Assembly (NCBI GenBank): GCA_022772675.1 | Contig: JALEZW010000069.1 | Coordinates: 1 to 62,202, forward strand | Direction: 5' to 3' | DNA: 62,202 nt | DNA from: Agathobacter sp. | GTDB lineage: Bacteria > Bacillota > Clostridia > Lachnospirales > Lachnospiraceae | Part shown: positions 31,959 through 39,875 of the stretch, piece by piece | How the letters are laid out: every line of letters starts with the position of its first letter | How positions within the stretch are numbered: the first letter of the stretch is position 1 | Program-made: the position numbers and the translations under genes | The notes under the pieces: generated by a model | Told to the model about the DNA's origin: nothing | The model's database searches: none | Seen by the model: only the letters and a program-made list of their open reading frames with translations

Positions 31959-32135
31959 TTACATTCCTCGTACTTTCTCGTTGTATAATTTCTTTTTGTT
32001 TATGTGATGGACCCTTGCCCGCGGCAGGTATTTGCCGCAGTGCTGGCAGTAGCCCTTGTGCTCGGCGGTGCGTCCTTTGGTGCAGCTGCCGAAGCAGATG
32101 TAATATTTGCATGGGGTTTCCCTGTATTTGCTCAT
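31959..32135 (-). CDS. Small RtcB-associated zinc-finger protein
   Basis: A 58-residue basic protein (starts MSKYRETPCKYYICFGSCTK) preceded by AAGGAG at a good distance. Cysteines at 9, 14, 18, 30 and 33 (CKYYIC, C, then CQHC) suit one zinc site. The C-terminal third is very basic (RARVHHINKKKLYNEK), as in RNA-binding peptides. It lies between rtcB and the chimera gene, all on the same strand with gaps of 21 and 3 bases, so it is part of one operon. It is easily missed because a longer unrelated frame overlaps it. Role unknown; binding RNA for the ligase is inference. Confidence 0.75.
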   Translation of the reverse strand: MSKYRETPCKYYICFGSCTKGRTAEHKGYCQHCGKYLPRARVHHINKKKLYNEKVRGM

Positions 32136-32156
32136 GATTTTTCTCCTTATGTCTCT

Positions 32157-33299
32157 TCATCCTGCTTTGAAATTGTAAAGGGGATGCAGTATTTTTTCTA
32201 TATGCACGGTTTCTTCAACCACATCCAGCATCTCCTCCATCCCCCGGTAGGCGAAGGGGGCTTCATCCAGTGTGTCCCTGCTGATGCAGGTGGAATAGAT
32301 GCCTTTCATTGCGGTCTTGAAGGAGGAAACGGTATAGTGGTTCTTTACGTCCTCCCGCTTGTAAATCCGTCCGGAGCCGTGGGGCGCGGAGCAGTTAAAC
32401 TCCTTATTGCCAAGGCCAGTGCCCAAAAGAATGCCGTCATGCATGTTGACGGGGATGATCACCGTTTCCCCCTGCAGGGCGGAGACTGCCCCTTTGCGAA
32501 GCAGCGGTGCACCAAGGGCGCGGATTATTTCAGGTCTCGTGTCGATGTAGTTATGGATGCAGGTCCTAAGATCGGAAACCTTCCACTTCATGCCCCGGCA
32601 GATTTCATTTATCATAATCTCGCGGCTTATGGCAGCGTATTCAGTCAGAATCATAAGGTCATGGAGGTACTGTTCTTTCAACTTGCCGGAAAGATATGTC
32701 AGCTCATAAGGCACCGTAATGCCTTCTGCCTGCAGCTGTTTCTGCCCCTCCTTCATGTAGTATTCACTGACCTCTTTTCCAAGATGGCGGCTGCCGGAGT
32801 GGATGATAAGATGGGTATGGTTTTGATCATCCTGATCCACTTCGATGAAGTGGTTGCCGGAGCCCAGGGTGCCTGCGGAAAGGCGGGCTTTTTCCAGATT
32901 GATGTGGTTCCTGCAGTACAGCTCGCTAAAGTCAAAGTCCTCCATCAGCCGGTGGGGTGTTTTCCTCACGGAAAAACAGGAAGGAACTTTTTCCCGAATA
33001 ACGGTGTCCAGCTTCTGGAAATCCCGTACTTTTCCCGTTATCTGCGCCATGGTCATGCCGCAGCCGGCGTCGATGCCCACAAGTCCCGGCAAAACCGTGT
33101 CCGTGACGGTCATGGTGAGGCCGATAGGGCCGATTTTCCCCGGGTGAACGTCCGGCATGACGCGGATTTTTGCGTCTTTTGCAGCCGGATTGTCGCAGAT
33201 CATCTGAAGCTGCGAGAGGGCATAGTCTTCAATTGTGTGTGTTTTTGCAGTGAAAATAGCAGCGGATGCGTATGCTCCGTTGATTGTCATAGTTCCCAT
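32157..33299 (-). CDS. rtcB: RNA-splicing ligase RtcB family
   Basis: A 380-residue RtcB-type ligase, which joins 2',3'-cyclic phosphate or 3'-phosphate RNA ends to 5'-OH ends using GTP and Mn. Visible motifs: the metal cysteine in GIDAGCGMTMAQI (about 75-87), GTLGSGNHFIEVD (about 142-154), the histidine loop HSGSRHLG (about 166-173) and the guanylylation-site region CSAPHGSGRIYKRED (about 304-318). The length is that of the short bacterial RtcB2-like branch. Codon use is G/C-rich. A dyad shared with the gene at 17427 lies upstream (33634), as does a 22-codon leader ORF. Downstream are the zinc protein and the MoxR/vWA chimera. Confidence 0.9.
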   Translation of the reverse strand: MGTMTINGAYASAAIFTAKTHTIEDYALSQLQMICDNPAAKDAKIRVMPDVHPGKIGPIGLTMTVTDTVLPGLVGIDAGCGMTMAQITGKVRDFQKLDTVIREKVPSCFSVRKTPHRLMEDFDFSELYCRNHINLEKARLSAGTLGSGNHFIEVDQDDQNHTHLIIHSGSRHLGKEVSEYYMKEGQKQLQAEGITVPYELTYLSGKLKEQYLHDLMILTEYAAISREIMINEICRGMKWKVSDLRTCIHNYIDTRPEIIRALGAPLLRKGAVSALQGETVIIPVNMHDGILLGTGLGNKEFNCSAPHGSGRIYKREDVKNHYTVSSFKTAMKGIYSTCISRDTLDEAPFAYRGMEEMLDVVEETVHIEKILHPLYNFKAG

Positions 33300-33457
33300 A
33301 TTTTTCTCCTGTATTTGAATATTTCAGGATACAGAAACCATGCCGGATATACGGCTGCGTTTGAAATGTGAATGTATGTGGAGTAGTCTTTGCAGTTTAG
33401 AAAAATGCGTAGCTGCAGAGCTGCTCCAGTCTGGAAACGTAGTATTGTAATATCCGA

Positions 33458-33526
33458 TCAGAGGGTTTCGTACCCGTTGTTCTGTTGTGTTGTTAATGTG
33501 TTACGGTTGGTAAGTTTCGTTGTCAT
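33458..33526 (-). CDS. 22-residue leader ORF upstream of rtcB
   Basis: A short frame (MTTKLTNRNTLTTQQNNGYE then TL and stop) with a perfect AAAGGAGG seven bases before its ATG, on the rtcB strand. The same frame is open again after the TGA for about 50 codons, running up to the rtcB start. It may be a leader peptide that couples translation to expression of the ligase, or the 5' end of a small gene broken by a nonsense change. The 33300-33784 stretch holds otherwise only regulatory sites. Confidence 0.4.
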   Translation of the reverse strand: MTTKLTNRNTLTTQQNNGYETL

Positions 33527-33633
33527 AGTTAACCTCCTTTCGGTGCATTATCATGTTCCTCATCATTATATCGGAAGTTTATGGAAAAATCATTAAACTT
33601 CTGGTTGAATGGAGTTCATTATAGCCGGATGGA

Positions 33634-33650
33634 ATGACAGATAGTGTCAT
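33634..33650. promoter_or_regulatory. Operator candidate ATGACA-GATAG-TGTCAT
   Basis: The same arms and spacing as at 18888-18904. It lies 108 bases upstream of the leader ORF; a TATAAT on the minus strand sits between (33566-33571 area) without a good -35 box, which would fit an activator-dependent promoter. Confidence 0.6.
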
Positions 33651-33719
33651 CACGGGAAAATATAAAAATAGATTTGGACAGATTTCATCATAATTATTTC
33701 TGAAATTGGATACATTCTC

Positions 33720-33748
33720 TTGAATAAGGGCCGGTAAAGGAATAAAAT
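33720..33748 (+). promoter_or_regulatory. Promoter of the secreted nuclease gene
   Basis: TTGAAT, 17-base spacer, TAAAAT; the gene starts 37 bases downstream. Confidence 0.6.
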
Positions 33749-33784
33749 ATAGACAGAAATTATCAAAAAGAAGGCGAATCTATC

Positions 33785-34774
33785 ATGAACAAATCTAAAT
33801 TAACGAAACTTCGGATTCTCGCACTTACTGTCTTAATCACGACTTCTGCGGCATTTGTGCAGCTTCCGATGCCAAAAGACAGCGGAAAGTCCGCACAATC
33901 AGTGGGTATTACGGTTCAGGCGGCTACAAAGAAGCAGGAGAGCTTTTCCATCAAGCAGGTTCCAAAGTATAAGGGAAAAGCTTCTGTCCAGGTGAATGGA
34001 AATAAGCCCTATTTCACCGAGCGGGAAAAAGAAAAGACCAATACCTTTGAATCCTATCATAAGTTAGATAAACTGGGCAGATGTGGGGTATGTTATGCCA
34101 ATGTCAGTGAAGACACTATGCCGACGCAGGAACGTGGCGATATTGGTATGATAAAGCCTTCCGGATGGCATACTGTCAAATACAACGGTGTTGTCGATGG
34201 CAATTATCTTTATAACAGGTGTCATCTGATCGCATATTGCCTGACGGCGGAGAATGCCAACAGGAAAAATCTGATCACGGGTACCCGGTACATGAATACC
34301 GAAGGGATGCTTCCCTACGAGGAGAAAACAGCCCGGTATGTAGACCGCACCGGAAATCATGTCCTGTATCGTGTGACACCGATTTTCGAGGGAAACAATC
34401 TTGTGGCATCCGGTGTTCTGATGGAAGCCTATTCGGTGGAGGACAAGGGAAAAGGGCTTTCTTTCTGCGTGTACTGTTATAATGTGCAGCCGGGAGTAAC
34501 AATCGACTATAAAACCGGAGACAGTCATCTTTCCGGTAAGTCAGACAAGAATCAAAATAAGGACTCTTCTGGAAAAAAGGACAGCAGCTCAAAGCAAAAC
34601 ACGTCCGAGAGCAGCAATCAGACATACATCTTAAACACGAACACAAAGAAATTTCATAAGCCGGAATGCTATTCGGTTAAGCGGATGAGCGAGAAGAATA
34701 AGAAGAAATACAAGGGAACAAAAAAACAGCTCATTGATGAGGGGTATTCACCGTGCAAAAATTGTAATCCTTAG
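33785..34774 (+). CDS. Secreted DNA/RNA non-specific endonuclease
   Basis: A 329-residue exported nuclease. An N-terminal signal segment (about 8-30, ending near AAFVQLP) is followed by a linker and the nuclease domain (about 75-245). The catalytic stretch is YNRCHLIAYCLT, the N-R-x-H-L-I form of the family's DRGH site, followed by ENANRKNLITGT with the metal asparagine. A Ser/Lys-rich linker (about 250-285) leads to an Ada-type zinc domain at the C-terminus (KKFHKPECYSVKRM ... CKNCNP). Proteins with this layout degrade extracellular DNA or act in DNA uptake. It is a single-gene unit with its own promoter. Confidence 0.85.
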   Translation: MNKSKLTKLRILALTVLITTSAAFVQLPMPKDSGKSAQSVGITVQAATKKQESFSIKQVPKYKGKASVQVNGNKPYFTEREKEKTNTFESYHKLDKLGRCGVCYANVSEDTMPTQERGDIGMIKPSGWHTVKYNGVVDGNYLYNRCHLIAYCLTAENANRKNLITGTRYMNTEGMLPYEEKTARYVDRTGNHVLYRVTPIFEGNNLVASGVLMEAYSVEDKGKGLSFCVYCYNVQPGVTIDYKTGDSHLSGKSDKNQNKDSSGKKDSSSKQNTSESSNQTYILNTNTKKFHKPECYSVKRMSEKNKKKYKGTKKQLIDEGYSPCKNCNP

Positions 34775-34856
34775 GTGAATAAGTGCTGAGTGCGGAGGAA
34801 AAAATATGAAGAGGAAATCAAGGATGGACTTTTGAAAAGCAAGTGAGATTAGATAA

Positions 34857-35402
34857 ATGAGTTTCTATGATGTAATTAGATTGCAATCGTTATATTGGAA
34901 TTTACGTCAGCACATTTTCCTTATCGGCATTCTTGTTCTTGTTTCAGTTATTATGTCACGAAGCAGAAAGATCCCTTTTATCCGGGTCATGGCCTTTGAC
35001 CTGGCACTATTCTATCTGCTTTTAGTTATAGAAGCCACCGTCCTGGCACGGACCAGTTCGGAAACCGTGATGATAGAAGCGGAGTTGTTCTGGTCCTGGA
35101 AGACGGTAATCCGGTATCATGATTGGATTCTGCTTAAGGAAAATGTTTTAAATATTTTAATGCTGATGCCCATAGGGCTTATGGTGCCGTTTATTTGTGA
35201 CAGGAAAGTGGGATTTTGGTCTGGCCTTTTGCTGGGAAGCTTCATTTCCTTTGGAATTGAGATTTCCCAGTTACTTTTTAAAAGAGGGTTATTTGAATGG
35301 GATGATATCATCCATAATGCGCTGGGATGTATGGTAGGTGTACTGATTGGAAATTTGGGAATCCGGCTGTGGAGAAAAAGAAACACTGGACTATATATTT
35401 GA
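34857..35402 (+). CDS. VanZ-family membrane protein
   Basis: A 181-residue membrane protein with four or five hydrophobic segments (about 18-35, 42-64, 95-115, 122-140, 150-170). The segment NILMLMPIGLMVPF and the later SFGIEISQLLFKRGLFEWDD, then IIHNALGCMVGVLIG match VanZ-like proteins, named from a teicoplanin-resistance accessory protein; most members have unknown roles. It follows the nuclease gene by about 80 bases. The ribosome binding site is weak. Confidence 0.8.
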   Translation: MSFYDVIRLQSLYWNLRQHIFLIGILVLVSVIMSRSRKIPFIRVMAFDLALFYLLLVIEATVLARTSSETVMIEAELFWSWKTVIRYHDWILLKENVLNILMLMPIGLMVPFICDRKVGFWSGLLLGSFISFGIEISQLLFKRGLFEWDDIIHNALGCMVGVLIGNLGIRLWRKRNTGLYI

Positions 35403-35449
35403 CAGAAAAGATTTAATAAGAAACGGAAAATAATATAATTTCGGGGCTT

Positions 35450-35520
35450 TTTAAGCATAATATCGGATTTCAAGGGATCTTTAATTGGAAATAATTATGA
35501 GATTGTACTCTATGACAACT
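35450..35520 (+). pseudogene. Second fragment of a DUF5052 gene
   Basis: Reads SIISDFKGSLIGNNYEIVLY then DN and a stop, matching SKISELKGSLIGNNYEIALY of the gene at 7586 (bases about 7680-7747). It is a different part of the gene from the fragment at 12608 and has diverged more, so it is an older remnant. Confidence 0.75.
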
Positions 35521-35573
35521 AAATAACTTGTTGGCTATGGTACCTGTCTCTTTTGAAAACATGAGCCAGCGAG

Positions 35574-35602
35574 TTGAAATAATTATGTATATGGTCTATA
35601 AT
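35574..35602 (+). promoter_or_regulatory. Promoter of the folate operon
   Basis: TTGAAA, 17-base spacer, TATAAT, 86 bases before folC. Confidence 0.75.
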
Positions 35603-35688
35603 CATATCATTCAAAAATATTATCACGCAAATTACAGTGGATACCATAGTCTGAAAAATGCAGACGAATACTATTTTAAGAAGAAATT

Positions 35689-36978
35689 ATGACATATACA
35701 GAAGCAGAAGAATACATAAAAAAATCACATGATAAAGAAATACGGCTTGGCCTTGACAGAATTGCTGCTCTTTTGGACAAATTAGGAAATCCCCAGAACA
35801 GTCTGAAATTTATCCATGTTGCAGGAACTAACGGAAAGGGATCTGTCTGTATGATGACTGCGGAGATTCTACAGAGAGCCGGCTATAAAACCGGATTGTT
35901 TACTTCCCCTGTGATTTCCGATTACCGGGAGCAGTTTCGCATCAACGGTGAGATGATTCCGGAAGAGGATTTTATCAGGCTGACTCAGGTGGTAAAGTCC
36001 GGGTGTGATCTGCTGGCAGATCCCCCCTCTGAGTTTGAAAAGGCGACAGCACTGGCTTTTTTGTATTTCAAGGAGAGTTTTTGTGATTTCGTGGTTTTAG
36101 AAGTGGGCATGGGAGGAAAGGATGATGCCACTAATGTTATCGGGACACCGGAAGTGGCAGCTATCGTGACCATTGACTATGATCATATGGGTTTTCTCGG
36201 GAAAACCCTGACTCAGATTGCAGAGAAAAAGGCGGGGATTATTAAAGAAGCGGGACATGTGGTGATAGCAGAGCAGGATGAAGCTGTCATGAGGGTTCTT
36301 AAGGAACGTTGTCTGGAGAAAAAGGCTCTTATTTCAATGACCTCTGTCTCCGATATAAAAATGACAGGGAGTAGTCTTGCGGGGCAGTCCTTTGACTACA
36401 AGACATATCAGGGTGTCCGGCTTTCCCTGCTGGGCAGTCATCAATGCGAAAATGCGGCAGTGGTTCTGGAAATCATTGATTGTCTGCTGGCAAAGGGGTA
36501 TAATATCAAGAAATCTGCAGTTTATGAGGGCCTTCGGAATGTACACTGGCCCGGCCGGTTTGAAGTAATTTCACAGGATCCCTTATTTATTCTGGACGGA
36601 GCTCACAATCCCAATGGTATCAACGCGTTAAGTCGGAATCTGAGGGAATATTTTCCGGGGAAAAAATTTGTATTTCTTGTGGGAATTCTGCGGGATAAGG
36701 ATTATCATGAGATGCTGCTTAAGATGATGCCAGAGGCTGCCGGAGTTGTCACCATTGCGCCGGATAATCCGAGAGCCATGTCCGCTCATGAGTGCGCAGA
36801 TGCCATCCGGGCATGTGATTTTGAGGGAGAAATACTGGAATCTACTGACATTGGTCATGCAGTTTCAGCAGCTATCCGGCTGGCAGAGGAGAAAAACACT
36901 GGGGTATGTGCATTTGGGTCATTATATAGTGTGGGGCATATAAAGGCTGTTTTAGAGAAAGAGGAAGTAAATGGATAA
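35689..36978 (+). CDS. folC: Folylpolyglutamate synthase / dihydrofolate synthase
   Basis: A 429-residue Mur-ligase-like enzyme that adds glutamate to dihydropteroate or folates using ATP. The P-loop is [13 protein letters not shown] (about 43-55), followed by [17 protein letters not shown] and the [12 protein letters not shown] block (about 139-150). LDGAHNPNG (about 301-309) is the C-terminal domain signature. Normal length. First gene of the folate operon: it overlaps folE by 8 bases, and folE overlaps the HD gene. The whole set makes the pterin part of folate. Confidence 0.95.
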   Translation: MTYTEAEEYIKKSHDKEIRLGLDRIAALLDKLGNPQNSLKFIHVAGTNGKGSVCMMTAEILQRAGYKTGLFTSPVISDYREQFRINGEMIPEEDFIRLTQVVKSGCDLLADPPSEFEKATALAFLYFKESFCDFVVLEVGMGGKDDATNVIGTPEVAAIVTIDYDHMGFLGKTLTQIAEKKAGIIKEAGHVVIAEQDEAVMRVLKERCLEKKALISMTSVSDIKMTGSSLAGQSFDYKTYQGVRLSLLGSHQCENAAVVLEIIDCLLAKGYNIKKSAVYEGLRNVHWPGRFEVISQDPLFILDGAHNPNGINALSRNLREYFPGKKFVFLVGILRDKDYHEMLLKMMPEAAGVVTIAPDNPRAMSAHECADAIRACDFEGEILESTDIGHAVSAAIRLAEEKNTGVCAFGSLYSVGHIKAVLEKEEVNG

Positions 36979-37525
36979 AGAAAAAATAAAAGAAGGCGTC
37001 AAGCTGATGCTGGAGGGAATTGGCGAGGATATTAACAGAAAAGGCCTGTTGGAAACCCCGGACCGGATTGCACGGATGTGCGAAGAAATTTTTGGTGGAT
37101 TGCAGGAGGAGGCTGCCGTTCATCTGCAGAAGCAGTTTTCTGCAACGAACAATAATATTGTGCTGGAAAGGGATATTACGTTTTACTCTGTCTGTGAGCA
37201 TCATTTACTGCCTTTTTACGGGAAAGCACATGTTGCCTATATTCCTGATAAAAGGGTGGCGGGCTTAAGCAAGCTTGCCAGAACTGTTGAGGTATTTGCC
37301 AGAAGGCCCCAGATTCAGGAAAATATGACCGCAGAGATTGCGGATGCCGTCTGGGAAAACCTAAAGCCAAAGGGTGTGATGGTCATGCTGGAGGCGGAGC
37401 ATATGTGTATGACCATGCGGGGAGTGCAAAAACCCGGAACCATCACCTCTACCATTGTTACCAGGGGAGTGTTCGAAGAGGACTTTGGCCTGCAGCAGAC
37501 CTTTTTGCAGATGGTGCGGTCATGA
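36971..37525 (+). CDS. folE: GTP cyclohydrolase I
   Basis: A 184-residue enzyme converting GTP to 7,8-dihydroneopterin triphosphate, the first step of folate synthesis. The zinc motif [16 protein letters not shown] (about 74-89) and the later [12 protein letters not shown] (about 145-156) with the second cysteine are intact. It starts inside folC and its stop overlaps the ATG of the HD gene (ATGA). Confidence 0.95.
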   Translation: MDKEKIKEGVKLMLEGIGEDINRKGLLETPDRIARMCEEIFGGLQEEAAVHLQKQFSATNNNIVLERDITFYSVCEHHLLPFYGKAHVAYIPDKRVAGLSKLARTVEVFARRPQIQENMTAEIADAVWENLKPKGVMVMLEAEHMCMTMRGVQKPGTITSTIVTRGVFEEDFGLQQTFLQMVRS

Positions 37526-38004
37526 ACCGGGTAAATCTGGTATATCATCATCCTGTTTATCAGGAAAAATTCTGCGCACTGCAGGAAACGGAAAAGGACA
37601 GAAAGTTCTGTAAGCACACTCTGGAGCATTTTATGGACGTGGCAAGGCTTATGTATATTTATTCCCTGGAGCATGATATTGACCTTTCCCGGGAGGTGAT
37701 TTATGCCATGGCGCTCATGCATGACATAGGAAGAATCGACCAGATTACCAAAGGTATTCCCCACGAGCAGGCAGGGGCAGTTCTCTGTGATATGATCCTG
37801 CCGGACTGCGGATTTACCAGGGATGAGCTCTCTATGATAAAAGCAGCCATTCTTCATCATCGAAATGCAGCGGACGATGAGAAAAATCCATGCTATGAAA
37901 TGCTCTACTGGGCAGATAAGAAGTCCAGAAATTGTTATGCCTGCCATATGCAAAAGGAATGTCACTGGGACAGAAATAAAATGAATTTAACGATTGAGTA
38001 TTAG
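37522..38004 (+). CDS. HD-domain phosphohydrolase of the folate operon
   Basis: A 160-residue HD-superfamily protein started by the ATG overlapping the folE stop; the frame is open further upstream but lies inside folE. Metal ligands: H37-type histidine in [13 protein letters not shown], the HD pair in LMHDIGRID (about 74-82), and [11 protein letters not shown] with further histidines (about 112). The tail has [10 protein letters not shown], a possible extra metal site. Such genes sit between folE and folP in many Firmicutes; a role in removing phosphates from dihydroneopterin triphosphate is an attractive inference but is not shown. Confidence 0.75.
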   Translation: MNRVNLVYHHPVYQEKFCALQETEKDRKFCKHTLEHFMDVARLMYIYSLEHDIDLSREVIYAMALMHDIGRIDQITKGIPHEQAGAVLCDMILPDCGFTRDELSMIKAAILHHRNAADDEKNPCYEMLYWADKKSRNCYACHMQKECHWDRNKMNLTIEY

Positions 38005-38026
38005 ATGTTTTATGAAGAGGAAAAAA

Positions 38027-38833
38027 ATGAAAATAGGAAATAAAGAATTTGACCTGAATAATCACTGCTATATTATGGGAATTTTGAACGTGACACCGGA
38101 TTCCTTTTCCGATGGCGGAAAATATAATAACTTATCTGCGGCATTGAAGCATACCGAGGAGATGATAAGGGACGGTGCAGATATCATCGATGTGGGAGGG
38201 GAATCAACAAGACCGGGGCATGTGGTGATTTCCGATGAAGAAGAGATAGAAAGAGTGACACCGGTGATCGAAGCCATAAAAAGAAACTTTGATGTCCCTG
38301 TTTCCATTGACACCTATAAAGGGGCTGTAGCCCTCGCTGGGCTTCAGGCGGGAGCAGATCTGGTCAATGATATCTGGGGCTTTAAGCATGACGAAAAGGT
38401 GGCAGAGTACACGGAAAAGTATGGTGCGGCCTGCTGTCTGATGCATAATCGAAAAGAAGCGGTGTATGAGGATTTTCAAAAGGATTTTCTGGCAGATCTG
38501 CAGGAATGTGTTGCCATTGCCCATAAAGCCGGAATTGCCGACGATAGAATTATTCTGGATCCCGGCGTGGGATTTGGGAAGACCTATGAAATGAATCTGG
38601 AAATCATCAATCATCTGGAAATTATGAAGAAGCTTGGCTATCCCATTCTGCTGGGAACCTCAAGGAAATCCGTCATCGGTCTGACGCTGGATTTGCCAGC
38701 CGATGAGAGAGTCGAGGGCACGCTGGTCACCACCGTTATGGGTGTCATGAAGGGCTGTTCCTTTGTGCGGGTTCATGATATCAAAGAAAATGTGCGGGCA
38801 GTCCGGATGACGGAGGCCATTTTGTCGCGGTAA
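38027..38833 (+). CDS. folP: Dihydropteroate synthase
   Basis: A 268-residue TIM-barrel enzyme joining the pterin pyrophosphate with p-aminobenzoate; it is the sulfonamide target. I use the ATG at 38027 (MKIGNKEF) because GAGG stands seven bases upstream. Motifs: MGILNVTPDSFSDGGKY (about 17-33), DVGGESTRPGH (about 54-64), LVNDIWGF (about 109), DPGVGFGKT (about 174) and the C-terminal VRVHD. Intact. Confidence 0.95.
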   Translation: MKIGNKEFDLNNHCYIMGILNVTPDSFSDGGKYNNLSAALKHTEEMIRDGADIIDVGGESTRPGHVVISDEEEIERVTPVIEAIKRNFDVPVSIDTYKGAVALAGLQAGADLVNDIWGFKHDEKVAEYTEKYGAACCLMHNRKEAVYEDFQKDFLADLQECVAIAHKAGIADDRIILDPGVGFGKTYEMNLEIINHLEIMKKLGYPILLGTSRKSVIGLTLDLPADERVEGTLVTTVMGVMKGCSFVRVHDIKENVRAVRMTEAILSR

Positions 38834-38948
38834 CGATTGCCTGATAGAATCTACGCTAATTACCGCACTGTTTCGCTGGGATTTTTTTTCGAGAGTGTAA
38901 TCGTAAACTTGCAGAAGTGGAATTTGGGTGCAGGAGAAAGGATTGGAA

Positions 38949-39770
38949 ATGGATCAGATTTCGATAGAGAAATTAGTGGTGTTTGGGAATCATGGAGTAT
39001 ATCCGGAAGAAAATGCACTGGGACAGAAATTTGTGGTTTCGATTACTCTCTACACAGACACGCGAAAAGCGGGAAGGACAGATGATTTGTCCTGTTCCAT
39101 TAATTATGGAGAGGTAAGCCAGTTTGCCAGACAGTTTTTGGAGGACAATACCTTTCAGTTAATTGAAACAGCAGCAGAAAAGCTGGCGGAGCAGCTGTTG
39201 CTCAAATATTCTCTGTTGGAACAGGTGGAGGTCAAAGTTGAAAAACCCTGGGCACCTATTGCTATCCCGGTGGAGACAGTCAGTGTGAAAATCAAAAGAG
39301 GCTGGCACAAAGCCTACATCGCCCTTGGCTCCAATATGGGAGATAAAAAAGGATATTTGGATGAGGCTGTGGAAAAGCTGAAGCAGCATCCCCTGTGTCA
39401 GGTGGGAAAGGTTGCTGACTATATCCGGACCGAGCCCTACGGCGGCGTGGAACAGGATTGGTTTTTAAATAGTGCCCTGGAACTTCGGACCCTGTTGTAT
39501 CCGGAGGAACTGCTTTCCCTTTTACATAAAATCGAGGCTGAAGCCGGGCGGGAGAGAACCATTCACTGGGGACCGAGGACTCTGGATCTGGATATTTTGT
39601 TCTACGATAACTGTGTCATAGATACGCCGGACCTTACCATTCCCCATATAGACCTGCAGAACAGGGATTTTGTGCTGATTCCCATGGCCCAGATTGCCCC
39701 TTATTTCAGGCATCCGGTTCTGGGACAGACCATGGCGCAGCTGTGTCAGTTACTCAAAATGAATCTGTGA
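38949..39770 (+). CDS. folKB: Bifunctional dihydroneopterin aldolase / HPPK (FolKB)
   Basis: A 273-residue fusion. Residues about 1-118 are FolB (GNHGVYPEENALGQKFVVSI; SINYGEVSQFARQFL; VKVEKPWAPI), which cleaves dihydroneopterin. Residues about 122-273 are FolK (YIALGSNMGDKKGYLDEA; RTEPYGGVEQDWFLN; WGPRTLDLDILFYDN), which adds pyrophosphate to the product. The start at 38949 has AAGGA upstream; the in-frame ATG at 38928 is less likely. It is separated from folP by 115 bases in which I see no other gene. Confidence 0.95.
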   Translation: MDQISIEKLVVFGNHGVYPEENALGQKFVVSITLYTDTRKAGRTDDLSCSINYGEVSQFARQFLEDNTFQLIETAAEKLAEQLLLKYSLLEQVEVKVEKPWAPIAIPVETVSVKIKRGWHKAYIALGSNMGDKKGYLDEAVEKLKQHPLCQVGKVADYIRTEPYGGVEQDWFLNSALELRTLLYPEELLSLLHKIEAEAGRERTIHWGPRTLDLDILFYDNCVIDTPDLTIPHIDLQNRDFVLIPMAQIAPYFRHPVLGQTMAQLCQLLKMNL

Positions 39771-39804
39771 GAATTCAATGGACATTTTTTCTCCCCGGTA
39801 AAGA

Positions 39805-39833
39805 TTGCTTATATAGAGGAACTGTGTTATAAT
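39805..39833 (+). promoter_or_regulatory. Promoter of putP
   Basis: TTGCTT, 17-base spacer, TATAAT, 42 bases before the start codon. Confidence 0.65.
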
Positions 39834-39875
39834 AACCCTCGTCTTTATTACTTTAATACAGAAAAGGAGTTATTT

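Noticed and set aside
31464..32007. Plus-strand frames opposite the MoxR/vWA chimera
   Set aside because: The minus strand carries recognisable MoxR and vWA motifs; the plus strand does not.
31924..32160. 78-codon minus-strand frame between rtcB and the chimera
   Set aside because: The overlapping 58-codon frame has the ribosome binding site, the cysteine pattern and a better spacing; the longer one has a low-complexity basic composition.
32004..33371. Long plus-strand open frame (455 codons)
   Set aside because: It lies antisense to rtcB, whose motifs are complete on the minus strand; the plus frame has no family features and no binding site.
33458..33536. TGA in the rtcB leader frame read as selenocysteine
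   Set aside because: No SECIS-like hairpin and no selenoprotein family match; a leader or nonsense mutation is simpler.
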